Part shown: in pieces, positions 1-8,660 of the stretch | Position numbering within the stretch: the stretch's first letter is position 1 | Layout: the number at the start of each line of letters is the position of its first letter | The notes under the pieces: model-generated | The model's database searches: none | Seen by the model: only the letters and a program-made list of their open reading frames with translations | Told to the model about the DNA's origin: nothing | Position numbers and translations under genes: made by a program | Source of the DNA: Bacteroidota bacterium | GTDB lineage: Bacteria > Bacteroidota > Bacteroidia > Bacteroidales > UBA12481 | Length of the DNA stretch: 64,000 bases | Assembly: GCA_018669475.1 (NCBI GenBank) | Contig: JABHCC010000125.1 | Span: 1 to 64,000 of the forward strand | Reading direction: 5' to 3'

Positions 1-11
1 AAAAATAAACC

Positions 12-38
12 GCAGAAAAGTATGAGATACATTTCTGC
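12..38 (+). other. Small hairpin upstream of the GH95 gene
   Basis: GCAGAAA (12-18) is complementary to TTTCTGC (32-38), giving a 7-bp stem with a 13-nt loop that ends 15 nt before the fucosidase start. It could be a 5' UTR hairpin or belong to an upstream gene outside the window. There is no T-run, so it is not a terminator on this strand. Confidence 0.3.
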
Positions 39-53
39 CTGAAAAAGAAACAA

Positions 54-2354
54 ATGAAAAAACTAATTCTCCTCTTCAGCATTCTGACTTTACTCTTTTC
101 CTGCCAGGCCGATAAGCCTGACAGCGCGTTCAAGCTTTGGTACGATGAGCCAGCAGTAGAATGGGAGGAAGCCCTTCCTGTTGGAAATGGTCGCATTGGA
201 GGCATGGTATATGGCGATCCTCAAAGAGAACAGATTCAATTCAATGAAGAAACTCTTTGGACCGGAGAGCCACATGAATATCAGCATCCCGGGGCTTATC
301 AATATCTGGATACCATTCGACAGCTGCTATTTGCAGGTAAACAGCTTGAAGCTGATCGATTAGCCATGCAAAACTTCATGAGCATTCCATTGCGACAGAA
401 ATTTTATCAACCATTTGGTGATCTGATCATTGAGATGGTAGATTTGAATGAAACAACAGATTATCATAGAGAGCTCGACCTTGACGAGGGAATGGCACGT
501 GTAAGCTTTAACTCTGATGGTTATCAGCATCATAGAGAATTCTGGGTGTCCTATCCGGATCAGGTTATGGCTGCCAGGCTTACAGTAAATGGAAAAAGAA
601 AGTTAAATTTTGACTTAGCTTTTAATTCTGCTCATGAAGGCTTTGTAGTTGAAGGGAATGAGGATGGCTTAAGCTTAAAAGTCAAAGTTCAGGATGGTGT
701 TTTGAAAGGAGAGGCACTGGCATGGATTCACGAATGTGATGGAATTATCACAATAAAAGAGAATCATATTCAAGTCAGGGATGCCAGTTCAGCTTTAATT
801 CTATTATCTGCTGCAACATCATTCAGAGATTACCAAAATGCAGATGCTAGTCCTGCATTAGCATGCCAAAATAGCTTTCAGGATCTAAAAGACAAAAACT
901 ATAAAACCCTCCGAAAAGATCACCTGAAAGATTATAAAAATATTTACGACAGTTTTAGCCTCGATTTTGGCAAGGGAAAAGATTCTCTGCCAACAAATGA
1001 AAGGATACTACAATTCTGGAAGAATCCGGATGATCCTTCATTACTTGCTTTGTATGCTCAATACGGAAGATATCTTATGATTTCCTCCTCCCGGGGAGAT
1101 GGCCAACCTGCCAATCTGCAAGGAATCTGGAATCCTCATATCAAACCACCCTGGGGCTCAAAATGGACAGTTAATATCAATACTGAGATGAATTACTGGC
1201 CTGTTGAGGCTACCGGTTTAGAAGATTGCCTGAATCCACTTTTTAAGTTGATTGAAGAATGTGCGGAGTCTGGAAAAAAAGTGGCACAAGAGCAATATCG
1301 GGCCAGAGGATGGGTACTGCACCATAACACAGATATCTGGAGAGGCACAGCCCCAATCAATGCAGCAAACCATGGTATCTGGGTTAGCGGTGGAGCCTGG
1401 CTTACGACTCACATGTGGGAGCATTACCTTTATTCAGGGGACAAAGATTTTCTGCTTAACAGAGCTTGGCCGGTAATGCATGGAGCTGCACAGTTTTTTG
1501 TAGACTACCTCGTTGAAGATCCAGTATCAGGATGGTTGGTGAGCGGACCAAGTAATTCGCCTGAAAATGGCGGACTGGTTATGGGGCCCACAATGGATCA
1601 TCAGATAATCAGGAGTCTGTTCCGAGCCTGCATCGAAGCCAGTGAAATCCTGGAGATTGAAACAGATTTCAGTGACACCCTTTCAGCAATGCTGCCCAGA
1701 ATTGCCCCAAACCAAATAGGTCAATATGGTCAGTTACAGGAATGGATGACTGATATTGATAACCCGAATAATCATCACCGGCATGTGTCTCATCTTTGGG
1801 GTGTTCACCCCGGTTATGATATTACCTGGGAGCAAAAGGAGTTAATGGAAGCTGCTATGCAATCTCTCAATCAGAGGGGCGACGAAGGAACAGGGTGGAG
1901 CCTGGCATGGAAAATAAATTTCTGGGCCCGTTTCAAAGATGGTAACAGAGCATACAAACTGGTCCACATGCTTTTAAGTCCTGCAGAACATCCTGATCGC
2001 AAAATAAGAGGAGGATCATATCCAAATTTATTCGATGCACACCCTCCCTTTCAGATTGATGGCAACTTTGGTGGCACATCAGGTATAGTGGAAATGCTTA
2101 TTCAGAGTCATAATAATGAAATTCAACTGTTGCCTGCCCTGCCGGATGCTTTAGCATCAGGAAGTATCACAGGAGTTAGAGCCCGGGGTGGATTTATTCT
2201 TGATTTCTCGTGGAAGGATGGCAAACTAACAAATCTAAAACTAATGTCAACTATTGGGGGCAATTGCACTCTCCGATTAGGAAGCTATAGTGTACAATTT
2301 GATTCAGAGCCTGATACCCGCTTCTATTTTGATGGTAAATTAAACATGAAATAA
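54..2354 (+). CDS. GH95 family alpha-L-fucosidase lipoprotein
   Basis: This is a full-length glycoside hydrolase family 95 protein (766 residues), a family of inverting exo-alpha-fucosidases, some acting on alpha-L-galactosyl residues. A lipoprotein signal runs to Cys17 (LLFSC), so the enzyme should be anchored on the outer side of a membrane. The N-terminal beta-sandwich carries the family signature VGNGRIGGMVYG. The (alpha/alpha)6 barrel carries the residues known to matter in family members: the paired Asn374/Asn376 (VNINTEMNYWP), the general acid Glu504 in SNSPEN, and Asp669 in QIDGNFGG. The gene stands alone on its strand with no SusC/SusD pair in view. The sulfatase at 8661 fits a sulfated fucose-containing glycan, but that link is inference and the exact substrate cannot be read from sequence. 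Confidence 0.93.
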   Translation: MKKLILLFSILTLLFSCQADKPDSAFKLWYDEPAVEWEEALPVGNGRIGGMVYGDPQREQIQFNEETLWTGEPHEYQHPGAYQYLDTIRQLLFAGKQLEADRLAMQNFMSIPLRQKFYQPFGDLIIEMVDLNETTDYHRELDLDEGMARVSFNSDGYQHHREFWVSYPDQVMAARLTVNGKRKLNFDLAFNSAHEGFVVEGNEDGLSLKVKVQDGVLKGEALAWIHECDGIITIKENHIQVRDASSALILLSAATSFRDYQNADASPALACQNSFQDLKDKNYKTLRKDHLKDYKNIYDSFSLDFGKGKDSLPTNERILQFWKNPDDPSLLALYAQYGRYLMISSSRGDGQPANLQGIWNPHIKPPWGSKWTVNINTEMNYWPVEATGLEDCLNPLFKLIEECAESGKKVAQEQYRARGWVLHHNTDIWRGTAPINAANHGIWVSGGAWLTTHMWEHYLYSGDKDFLLNRAWPVMHGAAQFFVDYLVEDPVSGWLVSGPSNSPENGGLVMGPTMDHQIIRSLFRACIEASEILEIETDFSDTLSAMLPRIAPNQIGQYGQLQEWMTDIDNPNNHHRHVSHLWGVHPGYDITWEQKELMEAAMQSLNQRGDEGTGWSLAWKINFWARFKDGNRAYKLVHMLLSPAEHPDRKIRGGSYPNLFDAHPPFQIDGNFGGTSGIVEMLIQSHNNEIQLLPALPDALASGSITGVRARGGFILDFSWKDGKLTNLKLMSTIGGNCTLRLGSYSVQFDSEPDTRFYFDGKLNMK

Positions 2355-2373
2355 CCCTGATTGAGTTGTAATT

Positions 2374-3027
2374 TTATCTCTCAGGTAGCACAACATCGTA
2401 ATTTTTATTTACAATAAGTTGTGCTGATGGTTTTAGCTTTAACAGATTCTGATGCTCCATCTCAAGAACGGAGGATCTGAATTCGTCCATAAGCTCTTTG
2501 CCACGAACAACCCGCTCCATTTTGGTTTCGTGATAGGTGAGGTCAATAAATATTTTCAGATCAATCCCTTTTGTTTTAATTGCATACAAACCATCCACAA
2601 CCAGGACATCAATAACTGAAAAATCTGTTATTAATTTATCTGTTTGCTGAGAAATAATATCAATACAAGGCATCAGGGCTTCCCTACCCTCTCTGAACTC
2701 CTTAATATTCCTATTCAACAACTTCCAATCGTATTCATTCACTCCAACTTTAGAAACCCCGTTCTTTTTTCGCCATTCAGTCCGCTCGGTAGGAGGAACT
2801 TTATAATAGTTATCGGTATGCAGAACTTTAACTCTTTTTCCATCAGCCTTAATTAATAGTGCCAGAGAATGAGACAATTCTGACTTTCCCGCACCTGATT
2901 CGCCCGAAATAGCTACAATGTATTTATAGCCATTCTTCTTAGCTTCCATAATTTCATTAAGACTATTATGGATTGAAACTGCAGCCCTTTTATGTAAGTC
3001 ATTGATTAACAGAACATCGCCCAACAT
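2374..3027 (-). CDS. Uridine-kinase/phosphoribulokinase-family P-loop kinase
   Basis: The 217-residue protein has a P-loop GESGAGKSE at 42-50 and the family DNYYKVPP segment that follows the second strand in uridine kinases. It belongs to the PRK/uridine kinase superfamily; the acceptor is not fixed by sequence. It is the last gene of a minus-strand operon after the HAD and GH65 genes, with a 19-nt gap to GH65. That position suggests a role in sugar or nucleotide-sugar phosphorylation around disaccharide phosphorolysis rather than pyrimidine salvage (inference). An N-terminal extension of about 35 residues precedes the P-loop, longer than in classical Udk. Confidence 0.75.
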   Translation of the reverse strand: MLGDVLLINDLHKRAAVSIHNSLNEIMEAKKNGYKYIVAISGESGAGKSELSHSLALLIKADGKRVKVLHTDNYYKVPPTERTEWRKKNGVSKVGVNEYDWKLLNRNIKEFREGREALMPCIDIISQQTDKLITDFSVIDVLVVDGLYAIKTKGIDLKIFIDLTYHETKMERVVRGKELMDEFRSSVLEMEHQNLLKLKPSAQLIVNKNYDVVLPER

Positions 3028-3046
3028 AAGAAAAAAGAGTATTAAA

Positions 3047-5467
3047 TTAGTATTGTATAACTTGCTTTGAATTCGTTGACAAAATTATTTTTTTTCCGTT
3101 AAAAAACATCTCTGTCTGTTTATTATCATGGCTTTTAACCAGAATCTCCAACTCACTCTTACTGATTACCAGTTTATATGCGAGACCTTTGAAATTTATT
3201 TCGAATGCCAGACTTTGCCATGTAGATGGAAGATTAGGAGTAATTCTTAATTCCTTATGCTTAAGGTTAATCCCTGCAAAGCAAGTAATTGCCATCAGAA
3301 CTGTTCCGCCCATCACTCCTGCATGTATACCTTCAGCTGTAGTACCCCCTTGAATATCACTATAATCACTGGCAAGAGCTTCACTATATAGTTCCCAACT
3401 CTTTTCAGGATCTCCCAGCTGGTTTGCCAAATATGCATGAACTACTCTGCTCAGCGTTGATCCATGTGATGTGCGATTAATATAATAATCATAGTTAGCT
3501 CTCAAAAAGTTATTCCCTATATCGTATCCCATTTCAACAAGAATATTTTTGATCATATCCTCATCAAGATTGTAAAAGCTCATCAGAGTGTCGGCCTGCT
3601 TGGCCAATTTATAGTCATCCGGTGATTTTCCTTCAGCTTTTAGAATGCGGTCGAGTCGATAAATACTATTATACTTTGACCTGTATGCATCCCAATCCAA
3701 TTCCTCAAGCTCAAAATATCCGTCAAACTGTGCAAGAACACCATCCGGAGAGATTACCATGTTCAGTTTTATGGACATCAGCTTCCAGCTTTCCAGTTCC
3801 TCTTTACCAAGATTCAGTTTATTCAGTACTACAGTAACAGACTTATCTGGTAACTTATCAACTAGTTTCACTGCCTCCTTAAAAAGCCAGGCTACCATAA
3901 TATTTGTGTACGCATTATCTTTAACACCACCACCTGGACTATTAGGATGTTCTTCATGAAACTCATCCGGACCCATAACTTTTGCTATCTCAAATCGGCC
4001 GGTTTTTTCATTAAGAGCACATTTACTGGCCCAGAATCGGCAAATTTCCAAATACAGCTCAGCTCCTGATTCAATCATGAAATCGTTGTCATCGCTGATC
4101 TGATAATAATACCAGGTATTATATGCAATTGCGATGGAGATATGTCGTTGCAAAGAGCTGTAGTCATCTCCCCACTTGCCCGACACCGGATTAAGATGAA
4201 CTGTCTGTGTTTCCTCCCGTCCATCACTCCCGCTTTGCCAGGGAAACATGGCTCCCTTGTACCCATACTCTTTAGCATATGAACGAGCCTGATCCAATCG
4301 TCTGTACCTGTATTGAAGAATTGATCGGGCTACATCCGGCAGGAAAAGATTATACAAAGGCAGGATATATAACTCATCCCAGAAAATATGCCCTCTGTAT
4401 GCTTCACCATGCAATCCACGGGCAGGAATTCCCGCATCGATACCGATATTATGAGATGAGGCAGTCACGATCAGGTGATATAAATGCAATCGAATCAGTG
4501 CTTGTGATTTGGTATCACCTGTAATCCTGATATCAATCTTAGTCCAGATATCTTTCCATTTCTCAATATTCTCTTTGACCATTGCATCAAATGAACTTTT
4601 CTGAACCAGATCATCAAGGCAATGTTTTAATGGATTGGTAACATCGTCAGGCTTTGAAGTATACAGAACCGCAGTTTTATGGATAGATAAGCTTTGATTT
4701 TGCTTTAACAAAACGGAAAACTCAGCAGATATTCGTCCTGTTTCAATCTGATATTCCCAATCAACAGATAATTGCTCATTATTCAGGCTAATCTGATGTT
4801 TCACAGCCTCAGTGATTTCTATTTGAGATTGCGTAGTTTGCACTTTGAGCCATGCAATGTCACCTGATTGTCCCTCATCAACAGCCTCCAGATGTTTTTG
4901 ATTTAATGATCGATATCTGGCCACACCGTCATTAATCAAGGTGCCATCCACCAGTGAACGAATATGAAAAGTGCCTGAGTGGTTTATTGGTTCAATTATA
5001 TATTCATGGGCCAGCAAATGAGGATTAGTCATCGAGGCCAGACGTCTGCTGATAATTCGGGTAAGTTTCTCCCCATCGGTTCGAACAAGCATCTCCCGTT
5101 GCAGAACACCCGACTTAAAATCCAGTTCCCTTGAAACAGAAACCAGATTATCGGCTGTGATTGAAAACCAGTCATCACCATTAACTCTGAATTGCATATT
5201 CAGGAAGTTGGGGCAATTCACAAAATCTTCGTTTTCAATATCCCGGCCAGCCACTTTGGAAACTAATCGATTGTATAGTCCGGCCACATATATTCCCGGA
5301 TAATGAATATCACCGGCACATGACTCTTCCATGGCCCCCCGTACACCAAGGTAACCATTTCCGACTGCAAGTAGTGACTCCCTTGATTTCTCTTTTGAGG
5401 GATCAAAATCATTAAAGGAAAGGCTCCATTCCTTCCAATCTGCAAGCTCATTAAATGTCTCAGGCAT
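3047..5467 (-). CDS. GH65 disaccharide phosphorylase (maltose/trehalose/kojibiose type)
   Basis: This 806-residue protein has the complete GH65 plan: an N-terminal beta-sandwich, an (alpha/alpha)6 barrel and a C-terminal beta-sheet domain. The catalytic acid is Glu502 in MGPDEFHEEHP, and the acceptor-site region includes FWDELYILPLYN and the phosphate-loop segment HGSTLSR. GH65 phosphorylases split alpha-glucosides with phosphate to give beta-glucose 1-phosphate. The upstream HAD gene (9-nt gap) is the kind of enzyme that converts that product to glucose 6-phosphate. A trehalose-6-phosphate synthase/phosphatase fusion is transcribed divergently, which favours trehalose or trehalose 6-phosphate as substrate. 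Maltose and kojibiose remain possible, since specificity in this family depends on short acceptor loops. No signal peptide is seen, so it should be cytoplasmic. Confidence 0.88.
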   Translation of the reverse strand: MPETFNELADWKEWSLSFNDFDPSKEKSRESLLAVGNGYLGVRGAMEESCAGDIHYPGIYVAGLYNRLVSKVAGRDIENEDFVNCPNFLNMQFRVNGDDWFSITADNLVSVSRELDFKSGVLQREMLVRTDGEKLTRIISRRLASMTNPHLLAHEYIIEPINHSGTFHIRSLVDGTLINDGVARYRSLNQKHLEAVDEGQSGDIAWLKVQTTQSQIEITEAVKHQISLNNEQLSVDWEYQIETGRISAEFSVLLKQNQSLSIHKTAVLYTSKPDDVTNPLKHCLDDLVQKSSFDAMVKENIEKWKDIWTKIDIRITGDTKSQALIRLHLYHLIVTASSHNIGIDAGIPARGLHGEAYRGHIFWDELYILPLYNLFLPDVARSILQYRYRRLDQARSYAKEYGYKGAMFPWQSGSDGREETQTVHLNPVSGKWGDDYSSLQRHISIAIAYNTWYYYQISDDNDFMIESGAELYLEICRFWASKCALNEKTGRFEIAKVMGPDEFHEEHPNSPGGGVKDNAYTNIMVAWLFKEAVKLVDKLPDKSVTVVLNKLNLGKEELESWKLMSIKLNMVISPDGVLAQFDGYFELEELDWDAYRSKYNSIYRLDRILKAEGKSPDDYKLAKQADTLMSFYNLDEDMIKNILVEMGYDIGNNFLRANYDYYINRTSHGSTLSRVVHAYLANQLGDPEKSWELYSEALASDYSDIQGGTTAEGIHAGVMGGTVLMAITCFAGINLKHKELRITPNLPSTWQSLAFEINFKGLAYKLVISKSELEILVKSHDNKQTEMFFNGKKIILSTNSKQVIQY

Positions 5468-5476
5468 AGAATATTC

Positions 5477-6253
5477 TTATTTTGAATACTTGATAAATAA
5501 TTGATCCAGACCATCCAGACCACCAATTTCATCCAGATCTTCAACAACAAAATCTGCCCCGTTTTCTTCCAGATCTTTTCGGTTATCTTCACGGGCAATT
5601 CCCAGAGTAAATCCAAAATTACCTTTGGCTCCTGCCTGTACCCCTGAAACGGCATCCTCCACCACAATAGAATCAGAATAGCTCACTTTTAAAACATCGC
5701 AAGCTGTTGTGAAAATATCTGGCTCTGGCTTCCCACTAAGATTCAATTCAGCCGATACTTCACCATCGACTCTCACATCAAAAAAACGCAGAAGATCGAC
5801 TGCAATAAGCACGGGCTGACAATTTTTACTGGAGGAAGCAACTCCCATAGGAATCCCGGCAGCTTTAAGTTCTTTAATTAAGGCCAGGGTAGAAGGATAA
5901 ATTTCAACACCATCCCTATCCAATACTTCATTAAAAGCCTCGTTCTTTCTGTTCCCTAATCCACAGCAGGTTTCAGCTCCGGGCTTATCATCAGGATCAC
6001 CAAATGGAATTGAGATACCTCTTGACTCTAAAAAGGATTTCACTCCTTTATATCTTGGTTTGCCATCGACATAAGGTAGATAATCTCCCATATGAGTAAA
6101 CTCCTTGAAGCTTTCTCCATGTTCCGATTCTCTCTTTCTTAAATAATCATCAAACATTTTTTTCCAGGCAGAAGCATGCGTTAAAGCTGTTTTTGTAATA
6201 ACTCCGTCCATATCAAAAATAACCGCCTTAAAACTCAAATCTTTTTTTACCAT
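5477..6253 (-). CDS. HAD-IA hydrolase, beta-phosphoglucomutase type
   Basis: The N-terminal motif FDMDGVI supplies the HAD nucleophile Asp14 and the acid/base Asp16. Later motifs are VASSSKN (motif II Ser), GKPEPDIF (motif III Lys) and VVEDAVSGVQAG (motif IV acids). At 258 residues it is longer than a typical bacterial beta-PGM because of an extended cap with YVDGKPRYKGVKSFLESRGI. From memory, that cap resembles the HAD domain fused to GH65 in mycobacterial Rv2006 and the stand-alone Rv3400. As first gene of the HAD-GH65-kinase operon it most likely isomerises beta-glucose 1-phosphate to glucose 6-phosphate. A phosphatase role is the alternative. Confidence 0.85.
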   Translation of the reverse strand: MVKKDLSFKAVIFDMDGVITKTALTHASAWKKMFDDYLRKRESEHGESFKEFTHMGDYLPYVDGKPRYKGVKSFLESRGISIPFGDPDDKPGAETCCGLGNRKNEAFNEVLDRDGVEIYPSTLALIKELKAAGIPMGVASSSKNCQPVLIAVDLLRFFDVRVDGEVSAELNLSGKPEPDIFTTACDVLKVSYSDSIVVEDAVSGVQAGAKGNFGFTLGIAREDNRKDLEENGADFVVEDLDEIGGLDGLDQLFIKYSK

Positions 6254-6279
6254 GTGTACTTACTTATTATCAGGATAGC

Positions 6280-6307
6280 CAAAAGTAAGGCAATTTGTTC
6301 ATTCAAA
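6280..6307 (-). promoter_or_regulatory. Predicted promoter of the HAD-GH65-kinase operon
   Basis: On the minus strand TActTTTG (6287-6280) matches the Bacteroidota -7 consensus TAnnTTTG exactly. A TTTG (6307-6304) lies 16 nt upstream, closer than the usual 19-20. The element lies 27 nt upstream of the HAD start codon. Confidence 0.45.
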
Positions 6308-6324
6308 AAATAAGGCATAAAGAA

Positions 6325-6355
6325 TTTGACCCACAAGAAATAAACATTACCTTAC
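6325..6355 (+). promoter_or_regulatory. Predicted promoter of the trehalose synthase/phosphatase gene
   Basis: TTTG (6325-6328), then 19 nt, then TAccTTAc (6348-6355) matches the Bacteroidota TTTG-N19-TAnnTTTG architecture with two mismatches in the -7 element. The start site would fall near 6360, just at the AAGGAG sequence discussed for the short upstream ORF. Confidence 0.5.
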
Positions 6356-6370
6356 CCTAAGGAGTATTAT

Positions 6371-6400
6371 ATGCTGCTCATTCAAAACCACTATCTATGA
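6371..6400 (+). CDS. Putative 9-residue leader ORF overlapping the TPS/TPP start
   Basis: An unusually good Shine-Dalgarno AAGGAG (6359-6364) precedes an ATG at 6371 that opens a short ORF, MLLIQNHYL. Its stop codon overlaps the TPS/TPP start as ATGA (6397-6400). Strong SD sequences are rare in this phylum, so the ORF may serve translational coupling or leader control. The predicted transcription start lies very close to the SD, so whether it is present whole on the mRNA is uncertain. Confidence 0.35.
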   Translation: MLLIQNHYL

Positions 6401-8607
6401 AAAGATTGTTCATGATCGCTAATCGCCTGCCCCTCGAAGTATCTAAGCTTGAGGGTGAGATTGAGATTGTACCACGAAGAGATGGTTTTTCCTCCGGATT
6501 AAAGAGGTTTTACGAATCATTTGATATTAAGTGGATTGGGCGAGCAGGCCTGGATATTAACGAAATTAGCGAAAATGAAAAGATGAAAATCGACAATCAT
6601 TTTCGAAGCGGAAATTGTATCCCTGTGTACCTTGATCAAGAATTAAAGCAAGAATACCTTGAAGGCTTTTGCGACAATACACTTTGGCCGGTTTTTAACT
6701 ATTTTACTCAGAAAGCACAATACGAGACAAGCTACTGGGAAGCTTACAGGCATGTGAATCAGTTATATGCAGATCTCATTGTCAAGTATATCCAAAAGGA
6801 TGATATTTTGTGGATACATGATTATCATCTCATGCTTCTACCCAAACTTATAAGAGAACAATTCCCAAAAGTATCAATTGGCTATTTTCAGCATATTCCT
6901 TTCCCCTCTTTCGAAATCTTCAGATTACTTCCATGGAGACAGGAGCTTCTTGAAGGGGTTTCAGGTGCTGACCTGATAGGCTTTCACACATATGATTATC
7001 AGCGGCACTTCATGAGCTCAGTACGTCGTTTGATGGGTTATGAAACATTTTTTAATCGCATAAGACTCGATGACAGAATAATAAAAACAGATGCTTTTCC
7101 GAAAGGGATTGATTATGATTTTTTCAATTCTCGTGCTAAGGAGGTCAGTGAACAAACTATTGAGTCAGAGACAGTAATTCGTAGAGAATTGAAAACTTTT
7201 CACGAAAGAGGAGCCGGACGAAAGGTCATTTTGTCTATTGACAGACTTGATTACACTAAAGGAATCTCTGATCGCATTCTGGCTTTTGAGCAGTTTCTTA
7301 ATCTCTTTCCAGAATATTCTGACAAAGTCAGCCTTTTCCTCTTTGTCTATCCCTCCCGTGAAAATGTTCAGGACTATCAGGACTTAAAAAAAGAATTGGA
7401 TGAATTAGTGGGCCGCATAAATGGGAAATATGGCTCAATTAGCTGGATGCCAATATGGTACTTCTATCGCCAACTTGATATGGAAGAAACAATCGATCTG
7501 TATAGTTCAGCTGATGTAGCCCTGATTACCCCTATTCGTGACGGCATGAACCTGATCGCTAAGGAGTATCTGGCCTGTCGGGCCGACCAAACCGGAGTTC
7601 TTATTCTAAGCGAAATGGCTGGTGCAGCAAAGGAATTGGGTGAATCAATCATTGTAAATCCTAACAATGTTGAAGAAGTGGCTTTATCAATTCATAGTGC
7701 TTTGAACATGACTGTTGATGCACAAAAAGAGCGAAATATCACTCTTCAGAAGAGATTGAAAATATATAATGAAGAACGGTGGGCAAAAGATTTCATAGGT
7801 GCACTTGAAGATGTGAAGCAATTACAAGAATCAACCTATACTAAAAAAGTCACTGTTGAAATAACAGCCAAGCTGGTTAATGTCTACCAGAAAGCGAATA
7901 ACAGGATTATCTTCCTCGACTATGACGGCACGCTGACTGGTTTCCACAAAGATCCGCAAATGGCTGTTCCTAATACCGAACTCTATGGAATACTTGATCA
8001 ACTTACAGGTGATTCAGATAACACCATAGTGATAATCAGCGGACGTGACAAAGAAACTCTTTCGAAATGGTTCCAAGATAATACTAACCTAGCCTTTATT
8101 GCTGAGCACGGCGTTTGGGTAAAAGATCCTGGAGAAGATTGGGGAATGAGTGATCAAATTGACAAAGATTGGATGGAGATAGTTCATCCTATTCTCTCAA
8201 ATTATGTTGACCGTACACCACGATCATTTATTGAGCAGAAAAACTACTCCTTAGTATGGCATTACCGCGATGCAGACCCTGACCTGGGCACCCAAAGATC
8301 ATGGGAGCTAAAGGATGATCTGAAAAATTTTGTGGCAAATCTCAATCTCGAAATAATGGATGGCGACAAGGTTATTGAGATTAAGAATGCCGGAATCAAC
8401 AAGGGTCGTGCTGCATTGAACAAAATGGCTAATGATGAATTTGATTTTATTCTGGCTCTGGGAGATGACTGGACAGATGAATATACTTTTAATGCCCTCC
8501 CGGATGATGCCTTTACCATTAAAGTGGGAACAAAGTCAACAAGTGCAAAATACTATATAGATGATGTAAACGAAGTACGAAAACTTCTGAAAAAGCTTAA
8601 AAAGTAA
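6397..8607 (+). CDS. Bifunctional trehalose-6-phosphate synthase/phosphatase
   Basis: This fusion joins a GT20 trehalose-6-phosphate synthase (about residues 1-480) to a HAD trehalose-6-phosphate phosphatase (about 500-736). The synthase half shows MIANRLPLEV at the N terminus, WIHDYHLMLLP, FFQ-type FQHIPFPS and the nucleotide-sugar motif DGMNLIAKEY. The phosphatase half begins with FLDYDGTLTGF, whose Asp pair near 508-510 is the HAD nucleophile and acid. It ends with GDDWTDEYTF. Together they would make trehalose from UDP-glucose (or a similar donor) and glucose 6-phosphate in the cytoplasm. The gene is divergent from the GH65/HAD operon, so synthesis and phosphorolysis of an alpha-glucoside sit back to back with 143 nt between them. 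The start chosen gives the canonical short N terminus before the NRLP motif. Confidence 0.95.
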   Translation: MKRLFMIANRLPLEVSKLEGEIEIVPRRDGFSSGLKRFYESFDIKWIGRAGLDINEISENEKMKIDNHFRSGNCIPVYLDQELKQEYLEGFCDNTLWPVFNYFTQKAQYETSYWEAYRHVNQLYADLIVKYIQKDDILWIHDYHLMLLPKLIREQFPKVSIGYFQHIPFPSFEIFRLLPWRQELLEGVSGADLIGFHTYDYQRHFMSSVRRLMGYETFFNRIRLDDRIIKTDAFPKGIDYDFFNSRAKEVSEQTIESETVIRRELKTFHERGAGRKVILSIDRLDYTKGISDRILAFEQFLNLFPEYSDKVSLFLFVYPSRENVQDYQDLKKELDELVGRINGKYGSISWMPIWYFYRQLDMEETIDLYSSADVALITPIRDGMNLIAKEYLACRADQTGVLILSEMAGAAKELGESIIVNPNNVEEVALSIHSALNMTVDAQKERNITLQKRLKIYNEERWAKDFIGALEDVKQLQESTYTKKVTVEITAKLVNVYQKANNRIIFLDYDGTLTGFHKDPQMAVPNTELYGILDQLTGDSDNTIVIISGRDKETLSKWFQDNTNLAFIAEHGVWVKDPGEDWGMSDQIDKDWMEIVHPILSNYVDRTPRSFIEQKNYSLVWHYRDADPDLGTQRSWELKDDLKNFVANLNLEIMDGDKVIEIKNAGINKGRAALNKMANDEFDFILALGDDWTDEYTFNALPDDAFTIKVGTKSTSAKYYIDDVNEVRKLLKKLKK

Positions 8608-8624
8608 AATCCGAATATTGCTTA

Positions 8625-8656
8625 CCCCGCGGAAAGCAGCGGGGAACGCGCTCGCG
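8625..8656. other. GC-rich hairpin between convergent genes
   Basis: CCCCGC (8625-8630) pairs with GCGGGG (8639-8644) around an 8-nt loop and is followed by a CGCG/CGCG motif to 8656. It is a strong GC island in an AT-rich gap and lies exactly between the ends of two convergent genes. There is no T-run, so it is a poor classical terminator, but it may block convergent transcription. Confidence 0.4.
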
Positions 8657-8660
8657 TAAT

